The notes beneath the pieces were generated by a model. It was given only the letters and a program-made list of their open reading frames with translations. It was not told where the DNA came from and searched no databases. From Stenotrophomonas hibiscicola ATCC 19867 (lineage in GTDB: Bacteria > Pseudomonadota > Gammaproteobacteria > Xanthomonadales > Xanthomonadaceae), in assembly GCF_000382065.1 (NCBI RefSeq), contig NZ_KB907499.1, forward strand, positions 109,631-173,630: a DNA stretch of 64,000 nt. Reading direction: 5' to 3'. Shown here in pieces: positions 44,588-53,720 of this stretch (within the stretch, counting starts at the first letter, position 1; every line of letters starts with the position of its first letter). The translations under genes were made by a program, and so were the position numbers.

Positions 44588-46078
44588 TCACGGTTCTGGT
44601 GTGAGGCCCTGCCTGGCAGGGCCTTCCAGCAGCACTCCGGTGGCCGAAAAGCGGCTGCCGTGGCAAGGGCAGTCCCATGTGCGCTCATGGCCGTTCCATT
44701 GAACAACGCACTTCAGGTGAGGGCAGAGCGCCGACATGGTGTGCAGGCGCCCGCCCTCGTCGCGGTAGACCGCAGTGCGCTTTCCATCCACGTCCAGCAG
44801 TGCGCCGCAACCACGGGCCAGCTCACTGGGCGAGCGCGAGGGCGCCGTGGCAAGCCGATCTCCCACCATGTGCCGCGCCACCGTGGCGTTGGTGCGGGCC
44901 CAACCAGAGGCCGAGCGCACCGGGGTGAAACGCATGGGGCTGAGCAGCTGCTCGATCTCGCTGGCCGTGCCGATGATTCCCTCGGTGATCGCGCGCGCGG
45001 CCACGCCTGCCCAGGTCAAACCGTCCGGCCCATAGCCGGTAGCGACCCACACATTATCGTGCGCGCTGCTGCCGATATAGGGGAGCTGGTCGGCGGGCCG
45101 GAATTGCTGCGCCGACCAGCACAGCGGCCCGCCCTGCACGTTGAAGTTGCGGCGCGCGTCGGCGAGCAGATGTCGGGCCGGATCCACCGCTGGCGTTTCC
45201 CCGGTGCGATGTGTTTCGCCAACCAGCACAAGCCAGTCGCGGCCATCAGCGCCGTGTACCCCGCGCAGTGAGCGCTGCCGGTCGGCGATCCAGTGAATGC
45301 CGGCCGCAGGTGGGTTGGCAACCTGTACCGCCATCCCGTACTCGCGGTACACCTCCATCTCGGCCTGCACCAGGTTGAAGCCTGCGGGCGAATGCGTAGC
45401 CAGCACGAACTGCCTGGCCTGTATACGGGCGCCATCGGCTGTCGCAACGCCGGCGGATGCCTCGATGCTGCTGATCCGGGTCCAGTCGTGGATGCGCACG
45501 CGACCGGCCAGATGAGCCGCCAGTTGCCTGCAGAACGCCGCCGGATCCAACTGCGCCTGGTCGGGAACACGGAAAGCGTGGCCCAATGCAAACGGCAGCC
45601 CGGACTGCCGGTGTTCGCACTGCAGGCCGACGCGCTGATAGGCCTGCAGCTCACGCTCGAACTGCGCGGTGACCTCGCGGGTGCGCTCCTGCACACCGTA
45701 CTGCATGACCACGCGTTCGAAGCCACAGCGCAGATCATAGCGATGAACCAGGGTTTCGATGGACCGCAGCGCCTGCTGCCGCCACTGTACGACACGGGTG
45801 GCCGTGTCACCGCCCCAACGGGAGACCAGATCGGCCAGCCGGGAGACGGGCGCGTAAAGATTGCCGGTGGACATCACCGTGTTGCGCCCACCGATGGGCC
45901 CCGCATCGACCACCAGCACATCCAGCCCGGCATCGGCCAGGCGGGCCGCTGTCAACAGGCCGGTCATGCCGGCGCCAACCACCAGCACGTCCGCCCGCGT
46001 GGTTCCGGCAAGTGGGCGAAAGCTGTTCGAATCGCTATCACGGGACCATAGGCTGGCGCGCAGTAACGGGTCGGTCAT
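44588..46078 (-). CDS. FAD-dependent oxidoreductase with C-terminal Rieske domain
   Basis: This 496-residue fusion has an N-terminal FAD-binding motif (VLVVGAGMTGLLTAARLADA), a DAO-type middle (YIGSSAHDNVWVATGYGPDG) and a Rieske 2Fe-2S domain with CPHLKC ... CPCHGS as ligands (C-x-H and C-x2-H). Electron transfer between flavin and the Rieske cluster is expected; the substrate is unknown. AAGGG precedes the ATG at 46078. It is cytosolic, with no signal peptide. Confidence 0.88.
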   Translation of the reverse strand: MTDPLLRASLWSRDSDSNSFRPLAGTTRADVLVVGAGMTGLLTAARLADAGLDVLVVDAGPIGGRNTVMSTGNLYAPVSRLADLVSRWGGDTATRVVQWRQQALRSIETLVHRYDLRCGFERVVMQYGVQERTREVTAQFERELQAYQRVGLQCEHRQSGLPFALGHAFRVPDQAQLDPAAFCRQLAAHLAGRVRIHDWTRISSIEASAGVATADGARIQARQFVLATHSPAGFNLVQAEMEVYREYGMAVQVANPPAAGIHWIADRQRSLRGVHGADGRDWLVLVGETHRTGETPAVDPARHLLADARRNFNVQGGPLCWSAQQFRPADQLPYIGSSAHDNVWVATGYGPDGLTWAGVAARAITEGIIGTASEIEQLLSPMRFTPVRSASGWARTNATVARHMVGDRLATAPSRSPSELARGCGALLDVDGKRTAVYRDEGGRLHTMSALCPHLKCVVQWNGHERTWDCPCHGSRFSATGVLLEGPARQGLTPEP

Positions 46079-46302
46079 GAAATGCACCCTTGCAGAGTCA
46101 GCTGGAAGCCTTCCCTGATACGCCGCCGGGGGTGAAACAGCCGTGGTGCGGCCGTGCAGAAAATCCTCACACACGTAGCCGTAGCGATGCCGAGCAGGGG
46201 GTGGGTGAACATCGCGTAGACGGCACGCCTGCGTCCGCTGTGCGGCCCACAACACCCTCCTTGCGGTGCGGTTGCCAGCTTGCCCGGAAGGCGGAACCCG
46301 CA

Positions 46303-46623
46303 GTGAGCACGCACCTGGAGCTCGACCTGATCATCGCGCAACTGGAGGAAATGCTGCCGGAATGGGCGGCGCTCTACCCCGAGCAGCAGTTCATGCGCAT
46401 GCTCGCCGAAGCGCTGGACTACATTGCTGCCAGTGCGGACCCGGAGGCCCGGCTGTACTGCGTGATGCGCACCGGGCACCTCCATCTGTGCAGCGGAGAG
46501 ATTCCGTGGCCGGCGGGCTATGGAGGCCCCTGGCCGTTTGCTACGGGTCTGACTGCGCCCATCGCGCGAGATTCTGTTTCACTTGCCCGATGCCGGCCCA
46601 CGGATCCTTGCGGCGTCGTTTGA
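46303..46623 (+). CDS. Hypothetical protein (106 residues), 3' end overlaps ligD
   Basis: The protein reads MSTHLELDLIIAQLEEMLPE, then LYPEQQFMRMLAEALDYIAA and RLYCVMRTGHLHLCSGEIPW. The N-terminal 75 residues look like a real folded protein. The last 27 residues run antisense to the end of ligD, so the functional product may rely on this overlap. GTG start with AAGGCGGA upstream. No family known. Confidence 0.5.
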   Translation: MSTHLELDLIIAQLEEMLPEWAALYPEQQFMRMLAEALDYIAASADPEARLYCVMRTGHLHLCSGEIPWPAGYGGPWPFATGLTAPIARDSVSLARCRPTDPCGVV

Positions 46624-49090
46624 GCTTTGCCGGCACATCCTTGATCGTGAACCCGTCGGCGCGCTTGAGTTTTGACAGATCACTCCATGCAATCGGCAGC
46701 GCCACCGGTGCCCCCGGCCTGGCCCGCAGCGAGTAGGACGCGACCGCCGTTGCACCGCGCCCATTGCGCAGGTAGTCGACGAAGATCCGCTTGTTGCGCA
46801 GGCTTTTGGTGGCCGTTGCCACGAACCGCTGGGGCTCGGATTGCGCCAGCGCTTCGGCGAAGCCTCTGGCGAAGCGCTTGGTCAGGTCCCAATCACATCC
46901 CGGATCGAGCGGCACGACCACGTGCAGGCCCTTGCCGCCGGATACCCGCAGGAACGACTCCAGTTCCAGCTGCGCCAGCAGTTTGCGGATGTCGGTGGCC
47001 GCTTTCCTGACCTCGGCAAAGGGAACGTCAGGTCCTGGATCCAGATCGAACACCACCCGGTCGGCCTTGTCGGACGTTTCGGCGTGGCTGCCCCACGGGT
47101 GGAATTCCAATGCGTTGAACTGCACCAGTTCCAGCAGGCTGGCCGGGTCACGCACCACCAGGTAATGCGCGTTTACCCCGCTTTCTTCCTTGAGCTTTAC
47201 TGCGTCGACCAGCTCCAGCCCGGCCGTATGGTGTTTCTGGAAGAAGCAGGGCTTTGTGGCGCCACTGGGGCATCGGATGATCGAGAGCGGGCGGTCAATC
47301 ACCTCGGGAAGCAGGTGCTCCATCACTGCCGTGTAGTAATCCCACACGTCCTGCTTGGTGTAACCGTCGCCGGGGAACAGGATCTTGCCCGGCGAGGACA
47401 GCGATGGCGGCGCGCGATCCGCCACCGGTGCCAGCCTGGTCTTGCGCGCAGGCCGCGGGGGTGCCGGTGTGCGCGCCGCCGCCAGGGCCGTTCCAGCGCG
47501 ATCGGAATCGGCGAGGTCGGCGATATCCTTGTCCGCGCGCACTGCCTTCAGCGACGCCTGGCGCAACAGCTTCTGCCCGCCGATCCCGCGGTAGAAGACC
47601 TCCACCACGAATCGCGGCTCGAACCAGGTCGCAGCGCGCAGGTCGGTGTCCTGGGTGGGCACGTACGCGGTTGGCTTGCGGCCGCCGCCGCCCTTGATGC
47701 GCTTGCTGATGTCGCCGATCAGCTCGTCCGAGAACCCGGACCCCACCCGGCCGGCGTAAAGCCAGCCGTGCTCCGCATCTGGACGGGCCAGCAGCAGCGC
47801 GCCGAAGCCGGCACGGCTGCCTTTGGGTGCGGTGTAGCCCACCACCGCAAACTCGTCGCTGGCCAGCTGTTTGGTCTTGCGCCAGTCATCACTGCGGCCG
47901 CTGTGGTAGCTGCCGTCGGCGCGCTTGGAAATGATGCCTTCGAAATGCTGCTCACCGGCCAGGCGATAGGCCTCGTCGCCATCGCCCTGCACATGGGAAC
48001 TGAACGCCAACGGGCTGCCCTGCCCTTCCAGCAAGGACTGCAGCAAGGCCTTGCGCTCCAGGAGCGGCGCATCGGCGACGTCCACGCCATCAAGATGCAG
48101 CAGATCAAACAGGGCATACGTCAGCACGCCCTGGCGCTCGCCGGAGAGCGTGGCCTGCAGCAGGTTGAAGTCCTCCTTGGTGCCGGCGCCGGCGATGAGC
48201 TCACCGTCCAGTGCGGCTGAAGTCAGGCCCAGCGCCGCCACCGCGTCACGTATCTCGGGGATCTTGCCGGTCCATTCCAGTGCATTCCGGGACCACAGCT
48301 GCACCTTGCCCTTGGCGACCGTGGCGAGGATGCGGTACCCGTCCCACTTGATCTCGTGGACCCACTGCTCGCCCTGGGGCGGCGCGTCTCCCAGCTTGGC
48401 CAACTGCGGTTCGAATGGACCGGACGGCGCTGCGGCCTTTCTTGCCTTGCTGAGCGCCAGCGCCTTCTTCGCCCAGTTCGTTCGTCGGATGCGCTTGACG
48501 GGTACCACGGTGAGCCGCTTCTTCGCGCTCTTGCCGGCCCCGGCCCGCTTCAGATCCTCCGCTGGCGCTTCAGCGACATCCGCCAGCAGATCGTCTGCCT
48601 CGATGTCGCTGGCGAATTCGTCGTCATCCTTGAACAGCAGCCACTGCGGTTGGCGCGCCGGCTTCCCGGAGCGGACCAGATGCCATCCGCCCTTCAGTTT
48701 GGCGCCGAACAGTTCGAAGCGCAGATGGCCCTTGGCGAGCTGGGCTTCCGGGTCGCCCTGCGTCGCCCACACGCCATGGTCGAACTGGGCCACATGGCCA
48801 CCGCCGTACTGGCCTTTGGGGATTTCGCCTTCGAAGGCCGCATAGTCGACAGGATGATCTTCCACCTCCACCGCCATGCGCTTGACCTTCGGGTCGTAAC
48901 TGGGCCCCTTGGGCACGGCCCAACTCTTCAGCGCGTCCCCTACCTGAAGGCGGAAGTCATAGTGCCTCCGGCTGGCATGGTGCAGCTGCACCACGAAAAT
49001 GGCGCGTTGCCCTTTCGGTAGCGCCTTGCCCGGCTCGGGCTCCTTGGTCTTGTCAAAACTGCGCTTGCGGCGGTACTCGACCAGGGACAT
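46541..49090 (-). CDS. ligD: ATP-dependent DNA ligase D (PE-LIG-POL)
   Basis: This 849-residue protein has the three LigD parts in the Pseudomonas order: 3'-phosphoesterase (FVVQLHHASRRHYDFRLQVG; DHPVDYAAFEGEIPKGQYGG), ligase with the AMP-binding lysine in VHEIKWDGYRILA and SKRADGSYHSGRSDDWRKTK, and polymerase/primase (VVFDLDPGPDVPFAEV; SGGKGLHVVVPL). It repairs double-strand breaks by end joining with Ku. No ku gene is present in this window. GGAG is 6 nt before the ATG; the frame to 49273 overlaps the next gene. Confidence 0.95.
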   Translation of the reverse strand: MSLVEYRRKRSFDKTKEPEPGKALPKGQRAIFVVQLHHASRRHYDFRLQVGDALKSWAVPKGPSYDPKVKRMAVEVEDHPVDYAAFEGEIPKGQYGGGHVAQFDHGVWATQGDPEAQLAKGHLRFELFGAKLKGGWHLVRSGKPARQPQWLLFKDDDEFASDIEADDLLADVAEAPAEDLKRAGAGKSAKKRLTVVPVKRIRRTNWAKKALALSKARKAAAPSGPFEPQLAKLGDAPPQGEQWVHEIKWDGYRILATVAKGKVQLWSRNALEWTGKIPEIRDAVAALGLTSAALDGELIAGAGTKEDFNLLQATLSGERQGVLTYALFDLLHLDGVDVADAPLLERKALLQSLLEGQGSPLAFSSHVQGDGDEAYRLAGEQHFEGIISKRADGSYHSGRSDDWRKTKQLASDEFAVVGYTAPKGSRAGFGALLLARPDAEHGWLYAGRVGSGFSDELIGDISKRIKGGGGRKPTAYVPTQDTDLRAATWFEPRFVVEVFYRGIGGQKLLRQASLKAVRADKDIADLADSDRAGTALAAARTPAPPRPARKTRLAPVADRAPPSLSSPGKILFPGDGYTKQDVWDYYTAVMEHLLPEVIDRPLSIIRCPSGATKPCFFQKHHTAGLELVDAVKLKEESGVNAHYLVVRDPASLLELVQFNALEFHPWGSHAETSDKADRVVFDLDPGPDVPFAEVRKAATDIRKLLAQLELESFLRVSGGKGLHVVVPLDPGCDWDLTKRFARGFAEALAQSEPQRFVATATKSLRNKRIFVDYLRNGRGATAVASYSLRARPGAPVALPIAWSDLSKLKRADGFTIKDVPAKLKRRRKDPWAGIGQVKQNLARWAQSDP

Positions 49091-49103
49091 GGGCAACTCC
49101 GCG

Positions 49104-49280
49104 CTATTTTCCCAGATGCTTGCGGACAGCAACGACGGTGGGTCCGACCGCCGCCACAGCAGCACGAAGTTCCTTGGCGGACACGCCCAGCGTGGTGGTC
49201 CAGTACTGCAGCTCGTAATCTTCGTTGACGTTGATGCGATCCCGGTCCGGGCGGCCGGTCTTCTGCTTGTCATCGCTCAT
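49104..49280 (-). CDS. DUF3606 protein
   Basis: This 58-residue protein is the whole DUF3606 domain: GRPDRDRINVNEDYELQYWT, then TLGVSAKELRAAVAAVG. The function is unknown; the family is common in stress-gene clusters. GGAG lies upstream of the ATG at 49280. The ligD ATG follows 13 bp after its stop, so the two are probably co-transcribed. Confidence 0.88.
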   Translation of the reverse strand: MSDDKQKTGRPDRDRINVNEDYELQYWTTTLGVSAKELRAAVAAVGPTVVAVRKHLGK

Positions 49281-49528
49281 GGGAGTCTCCGCGCGTGGTC
49301 GGGCGTGAAGTGACCGTACCGCCCGGTGCATGGGCACGAGGCGATGCCATTGTGAAGCCATGGCGAAGGCCTGGCGGCACCGGCGCCAACCCGCAGTGGC
49401 GGATCCCGCATCGTGAAGGGCACGCGCACGGTTCGCGTGGACCTTCACATGCCGCCTTCACCTGGCACCTGCCTGATCGCAACCGGGAAGACCCTACGCT
49501 GATCGCTCCACTCACTGCGGAGCCCAGT

Positions 49529-50026
49529 ATGGCTATCAAGACGGCGGAAGACCTGTTCATCCACGAACTCTCGGATATCTACAGCGCCGAGAAGCAGCTG
49601 ACCAAGGCCCTCCCACGCCTGGCCCGTGCGGCCGAGAATCCGGACTTGGCCACGGCGTTTGAGACGCACCTGGAAGAGACCCAGGGCCAGATCGAACGCA
49701 TCGACCAGGTTGTCGAGATCCTGGGCATTCGCCTGAAGCGCATCAAGTGCGCGGCGATGGAGGGCCTGGTGGAGGAAGGCAAGGAAGTGATCGACAGCAT
49801 CGACAAGGGCCCTGTGCGGGATGCTGCGCTGATCGGCGGCGCGCAGAAGGTCGAGCATTACGAGATTGCGTCCTACGGGACCATTGCCGCGCTGGCCAAG
49901 CAGCTGGGCTACAAGGACGCCCTGCCGCTGCTGCTGGAGACGCTTGAGGAAGAGAAGGCCACCGACGAAAAGCTGACCCTGCTGGCCAAGGGCGGCGGCA
50001 ACGCCAAGGCCGCGCAGGCCGCCTGA
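49529..50026 (+). CDS. DUF892 ferritin-like protein (YciE type), first copy
   Basis: This 165-residue four-helix protein begins TAEDLFIHELSDIYSAEKQL, the hallmark of DUF892, with conserved Glu/His ligands in HLEETQGQIERIDQV and VEHYEIASYGTIAALAKQLG. Ferritin-like di-metal centres of this type are induced in general stress. A CTACGCT element at 49494-49500 could be an RpoS-like -10 (weak). A second paralogue lies at 53721. Confidence 0.9.
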   Translation: MAIKTAEDLFIHELSDIYSAEKQLTKALPRLARAAENPDLATAFETHLEETQGQIERIDQVVEILGIRLKRIKCAAMEGLVEEGKEVIDSIDKGPVRDAALIGGAQKVEHYEIASYGTIAALAKQLGYKDALPLLLETLEEEKATDEKLTLLAKGGGNAKAAQAA

Positions 50027-50065
50027 TCGGCGCGCCTTGGAACCCGGCTGCCACGGACGGCGGCC

Positions 50066-50800
50066 TCAGTGCCTGTAAAGCACCTGATCATTGGGGCAGA
50101 AGAACGTGCGCCGCCGCGTGGTCCCCATGTAGAGCTTGCTGATTGGGCCACCGCACAGGGGACAGACCTTCTTCGTGTGCACCTGCCAATGCTTCTTCAG
50201 CTCGAAGCGCCGCTTCCATTCCAGGAAGTCGAAGCTGTAGGCGCGCGCCTGTTCGATCAGCGCGGTAAGCCTGCGTGGCGGCAGGTCGCCCAAGCGGGTG
50301 GCGGGGTGCACGCCTATACGGAACAGCACCTCGTTCTTGATGATGTTGCCCACGCCGGCAAAGACCGTCTGGTCCAGAAGCGCATCGCAGACCATGACTT
50401 CCGGCATTGCCTTCAGCTTGCGCCGGGCCAGCGTCGGATCCCAGGCATCGTTCATCACGTCCGCGCGCCAGTCGTAGACGTCGTCCAACGGCTCGTCGAT
50501 CAGCCGCACGGAACACGCATAGAAGTTCAGCTCGCCATTGTCGAACAGCAGGGATACACGCGCCGGGGTTGGCTTCCGTTCGTCGATGCGCCAGCTGCCG
50601 AACATCATCAGATGGATGCGCAGTGTGTGGCGGCTGAATTCCAGCAGGAAGTGCTTGCCCCAACTGTGGACCGCCTTGACCCTTCGGCCCTGCAGCGGCG
50701 ACAGGTCGATGCGGCTGTTTCCGGAGACGGTGCGGACCACGTGCCCTTTGAAATGGCTAGTGGCTTCGCGCAGCAGTACGATGGAAGGACCTTCAGGCAT
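50066..50800 (-). CDS. nei: Fpg/Nei-family DNA glycosylase (endonuclease VIII type)
   Basis: This 244-residue protein starts MPEGPSIVLLRE, with Pro2/Glu3 as the catalytic pair after Met removal. It has the helix-two-turn-helix QTVFAGVGNIIKNEVLFRIG and a zinc finger (VCPLCGGPI ... FFCPNDQ). It removes oxidised bases and cuts the DNA strand. ATG lies 8 nt inside the DUF72 gene, so it is the third gene of a BLUF-DUF72-nei operon, which suggests light-influenced repair (inference). Confidence 0.92.
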   Translation of the reverse strand: MPEGPSIVLLREATSHFKGHVVRTVSGNSRIDLSPLQGRRVKAVHSWGKHFLLEFSRHTLRIHLMMFGSWRIDERKPTPARVSLLFDNGELNFYACSVRLIDEPLDDVYDWRADVMNDAWDPTLARRKLKAMPEVMVCDALLDQTVFAGVGNIIKNEVLFRIGVHPATRLGDLPPRRLTALIEQARAYSFDFLEWKRRFELKKHWQVHTKKVCPLCGGPISKLYMGTTRRRTFFCPNDQVLYRH

Positions 50801-51560
50801 GGGCGTTCTCCTGCAGCAGCGCCTGCAGGCGCAGTGCGTTGCCGGTGGCATGGCCCAGTGCTGTATTGTCCAGTACGAACCAGGCCGGCCGTTGCGCATC
50901 AGCTTCGCGCCGCAGCCCTTGCGCCAGTTCCGCCAGGGCCTGTTCGCTGTACACACTGCGATAGATCTGCGGCTGGCCGTGCCAGCGCCAGTAGCTCCAC
51001 GCACGATCACCGCCGGGAACCGCTGCCGCCGGCACACGTGCCGGATCTGCGGCTACCCGTGCAACGCCATGCGCGCTCAGCAGCGCATCCACGTCCGCCG
51101 TGAACCAACTCGGATGCCGCGGCTCGCACGCTACATCGGCCTGCGTGCGCGCGCGAAGGCCCCGCAGGAAGGCTTCGGCCGTGGCCGTGTCGTACACCAG
51201 GCTGGGCGGCAGCTGCAGCAGCAACGGACCGAGCTTTCCACCCAGCTCCAGCACGCCCTCAAGGAACTGTTCGAGCGGCTGCATTGCATCGCGCAGCCGA
51301 CGCTCATGGCTGATCTCGCGCGGGAGTTTCACCGCGAACCGGAAGCCCTCTGGAACGCTCGCCGCCCATCGCGCGTAAGTCCTGGGCTGGTGCGGTCGAT
51401 AGAAGGAAGAGTTGATCTCCACCATCGACAGGCGTGTGGCATAGCGCTGCAGTAGGCTGTCGCCCGCGCCGAACGCTTCCTGATCCGCCCGCGGCAGCGA
51501 CCATCCCGCACAACCGACGCGTGGTGGGCCGGACGCAACCGGGGCGGCTGTGGCCTTCAT
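50793..51560 (-). CDS. DUF72 family protein (YecE-like)
   Basis: This 255-residue TIM-barrel-type protein has the DUF72 pattern: RVGCAGWSLPRAD, TRLSMVEINSSFYRP, FRFAVKLPREISHERRL, CEPRHPSWF, and YWRWHGQPQIYRS. The biochemical role is unknown. The ATG overlaps the BLUF stop by 4 nt and its stop overlaps nei by 8 nt. The tight link to a glycosylase suggests a task in DNA or nucleotide damage. Confidence 0.9.
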   Translation of the reverse strand: MKATAAPVASGPPRVGCAGWSLPRADQEAFGAGDSLLQRYATRLSMVEINSSFYRPHQPRTYARWAASVPEGFRFAVKLPREISHERRLRDAMQPLEQFLEGVLELGGKLGPLLLQLPPSLVYDTATAEAFLRGLRARTQADVACEPRHPSWFTADVDALLSAHGVARVAADPARVPAAAVPGGDRAWSYWRWHGQPQIYRSVYSEQALAELAQGLRREADAQRPAWFVLDNTALGHATGNALRLQALLQENAHA

Positions 51561-52024
51561 CGTGCCAGCTGCCCGTCTGGTTCGATGATGCCACCCGCGC
51601 TTGCTTCCGTCTGCGATTGCGAAACCGACAGTAGTCGATCCAGGGCACTGGTGCCCGACTGCAGCGCCGACGCGCTGCGCACGAATCCGGTCCAGTCGGA
51701 AATGGCGATCTTTCCCAGCGCGAGCTCATCCACCCGCACGCTGCGCATCCGCCAGCGCGGAAACTGTCGGCGACCCACCCTGCCCCGGTTCAGTTCGACG
51801 ATTCCGCTGTGGCTGCTTGCAGCCAGAATGCGCGTGTACACCGCCTTGACCCCTGCCTCCGGGCCTTCCAGGTACTGCAGGAAGCGCGAGCCATCGAACA
51901 GCAATGTGCCGGTGACATCGGCGGACTCGTTGAACTGCACCGCCTCCGCCACGAGTTGCTGCAGCCGCTGTTCCGTCAGGTTGCGGGAGGCTTCACTTAC
52001 ATAGGCAATCGCTCTGAAGGGCAT
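51557..52024 (-). CDS. BLUF-domain blue-light receptor, first of three
   Basis: This 155-residue protein is a BLUF domain with all key residues: Tyr8 in AIAYVSEAS, Asn32 in FNESADVTGTLLFDG, Gln50 in RFLQYLEG, Trp91 and Met93 in RWRMRS. It binds FAD and switches its hydrogen-bond network in blue light. A tail of about 55 residues has no effector domain, so output is by protein contact. It is the first gene of a three-gene operon with DUF72 and nei. ATG at 52024 has no strong Shine-Dalgarno. Confidence 0.93.
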   Translation of the reverse strand: MPFRAIAYVSEASRNLTEQRLQQLVAEAVQFNESADVTGTLLFDGSRFLQYLEGPEAGVKAVYTRILAASSHSGIVELNRGRVGRRQFPRWRMRSVRVDELALGKIAISDWTGFVRSASALQSGTSALDRLLSVSQSQTEASAGGIIEPDGQLAR

Positions 52025-52327
52025 GGCACCACCGGTTGTTGCAGACCGCTCTACCTTAGCCACACCGATCGTACGCGCGGTGAGACCGGTGTGGAGGCTG
52101 CGTCGAACTGTGGCGTGTACCTTCCGCATCGCGTTGACGCACGGTTGGGCCGCGGAACGTGTGTCTGCCACTGTGCGCACGCGTGCAGGGATGTTCGTGG
52201 AGGCCGGATGAGGAATCAGAGCCTTCCGGATGACGCGACGTTGGCGGTCGTGCCACCGCCGTCTAGCGCCGGATCTGGAAGATGGTCGCTGCCGCCAATG
52301 AGGCGGCTGAGCCCAAGGAGACTTTCC

Positions 52328-52651
52328 ATGGCCAACCAGAACCAGAACCAGGGCACCAGCAACCGCGGTTTCGCTTCGATGGACGAGGACAAGCAGCGCG
52401 AGATCGCCGCCAAGGTCGGACGTGCCGCGCACGAGTCAGGCAACGCCCATGAATTCAGCTCGGAAGAAGCACGCGAAGCCGGCCGCAAGGGCGGCGAAGC
52501 AGTGAGCCAGGACCGCCAGCACATGGCTGACATCGGCCGCGAAGGCGGCCAGAACAGTCGCGGTGGTGGCAACCAGGGCGGCAACCAGGGCGGCGGGCAG
52601 CAACAGCAGGAACGCGGCGGCGGCAACAACCGCGGTGGCCAGCAGCGCTGA
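52328..52651 (+). CDS. KGG-repeat general stress protein
   Basis: This 107-residue, hydrophilic protein has the stress-induced repeat motif (RGFASMDEDKQREIAAKVGR; EAREAGRKGGEAVSQDRQHM; IGREGGQNSRGG) and a Gly/Gln/Asn-rich tail. Such proteins resemble E. coli YciG and are induced in stationary phase and by desiccation. The ATG at 52328 has AAGGAG upstream. A strong terminator follows. Confidence 0.9.
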   Translation: MANQNQNQGTSNRGFASMDEDKQREIAAKVGRAAHESGNAHEFSSEEAREAGRKGGEAVSQDRQHMADIGREGGQNSRGGGNQGGNQGGGQQQQERGGGNNRGGQQR

Positions 52652-52679
52652 TCGGCGCTGAAACCCGTTGCATCCCTTC

Positions 52680-52708
52680 GTGGGCGGACGTGATGTCCGC
52701 CCACTTTT
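52680..52708 (+). terminator. Rho-independent terminator after the KGG gene
   Basis: The stem GTGGGCGGAC (52680-52689) pairs with GTCCGCCCAC (52695-52704) around loop GTGAT and is followed by TTTT. The stem is symmetric, so it may also reduce read-through from the convergent catalase gene. Confidence 0.85.
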
Positions 52709-52772
52709 GTACGCCCCACGCGGCTCAGGGGCGTTGCAACCGGAGCGCCGCGAACGGGCGCCCCGGCTTCTT

Positions 52773-53681
52773 TCACGGCTCGCGTGGCGGCAGGTCCAGT
52801 GCACCTGCACCCGGGCCTGCCCCCAGCTCGGCCCCGGTGGCCGGCCGCGCTTCCGGGTCGGAGAGTGTGCGCAGGGTCATGGCCTGCACCGCCGCTTGTT
52901 CGCGCGGGTCCAGGTCCACCGTGCCGCCGCCGTCGCCACCATCCACAGCGGCCTGTGCGTCGCGGTCGCTGACCCGCTCCCAGAGCTCGCCGCTGTTCCA
53001 GCTGCCCTGCAGATCGTCGGCGCCGTCACCCTGCGACATGTCCATGTACAGATCGGTGAACGCCGGATCCCCCGGCAGCTTGCCCGGTGGGAAGTTGGGC
53101 TGGATGCTGTGCAACGCTTTCTCGAACGACTTCATGTGCGCGATCTCGCGGGTCATCAGGAAGCGCAGCGCATCCTTGATGCCCGGGTCGTCGGTAACGT
53201 TGATCAGGCGCTCATACACCAGCTTGGCGCGCGCTTCGGCCGCGATGTTCGAGCGCAGGTCGGCGGTGGGGTCGCCGATCGAGTCGATGTAGGCGGCTGT
53301 CCACGGCACCCCGCTGGAATTGACCAGCGCGGGGCCTCCGCCGTACAGGATCTGTTCGGTGTGGCTGGTGCTGTTCTGGCCCAGCAGCCGCATGTCCTCG
53401 GCCTCGGCAAGCCCTTCGGACTGGATCGCCTTGGGCCCACGGTTGAGCATGGCGATGATGGTGCCGATGATCTCCAGATGACTGATCTCCTCGGTGGCGA
53501 TGTCCATCAACAGGTCCTTGCGCCCGGGATCGCATTCGCCAAGTCCCTGGGTGAAGTAGCGCATCGCGGCGGCCAACTCGCCCTGTGGGCCGCCGAACTG
53601 TTCAAGCATGAGGCTGGCGAGCTGCGGGTTGGATTCGCGGACGCGCACGGTATACATCAGTTTCTTGTGATGAAAGAACAT
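52773..53681 (-). CDS. Manganese (non-heme) catalase
   Basis: This 302-residue protein shows the di-manganese catalase pattern: MLEQFGGPQGELAAAMRYFT, DIATEEISHLEIIGTIIAML (Glu and His ligands), and a second pair in IAAEARAKLVYERLIN and MTREIAHMKSFEKALHSIQP. It breaks down H2O2. The C-terminal 50 residues are acidic and Gly-rich. GGAG precedes the ATG. The DUF892 gene lies 39 bp upstream on the same strand, probably in one operon. Confidence 0.93.
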   Translation of the reverse strand: MFFHHKKLMYTVRVRESNPQLASLMLEQFGGPQGELAAAMRYFTQGLGECDPGRKDLLMDIATEEISHLEIIGTIIAMLNRGPKAIQSEGLAEAEDMRLLGQNSTSHTEQILYGGGPALVNSSGVPWTAAYIDSIGDPTADLRSNIAAEARAKLVYERLINVTDDPGIKDALRFLMTREIAHMKSFEKALHSIQPNFPPGKLPGDPAFTDLYMDMSQGDGADDLQGSWNSGELWERVSDRDAQAAVDGGDGGGTVDLDPREQAAVQAMTLRTLSDPEARPATGAELGAGPGAGALDLPPREP

Positions 53682-53720
53682 GAGGGCTTCTCCGGTGGCT
53701 GGTGTGGGCTGGCTTAGGGG

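Noticed and set aside
44602-44622. Strong inverted repeat GGCCCTGCC-T-GGCAGGGCC as a terminator between convergent genes
   Set aside because: It lies within the last codons of the FAD-Rieske gene and has no T tract on either side.
46841-48220. A 459-codon open frame on the + strand
   Set aside because: It is antisense to ligD, which has clear motifs throughout.
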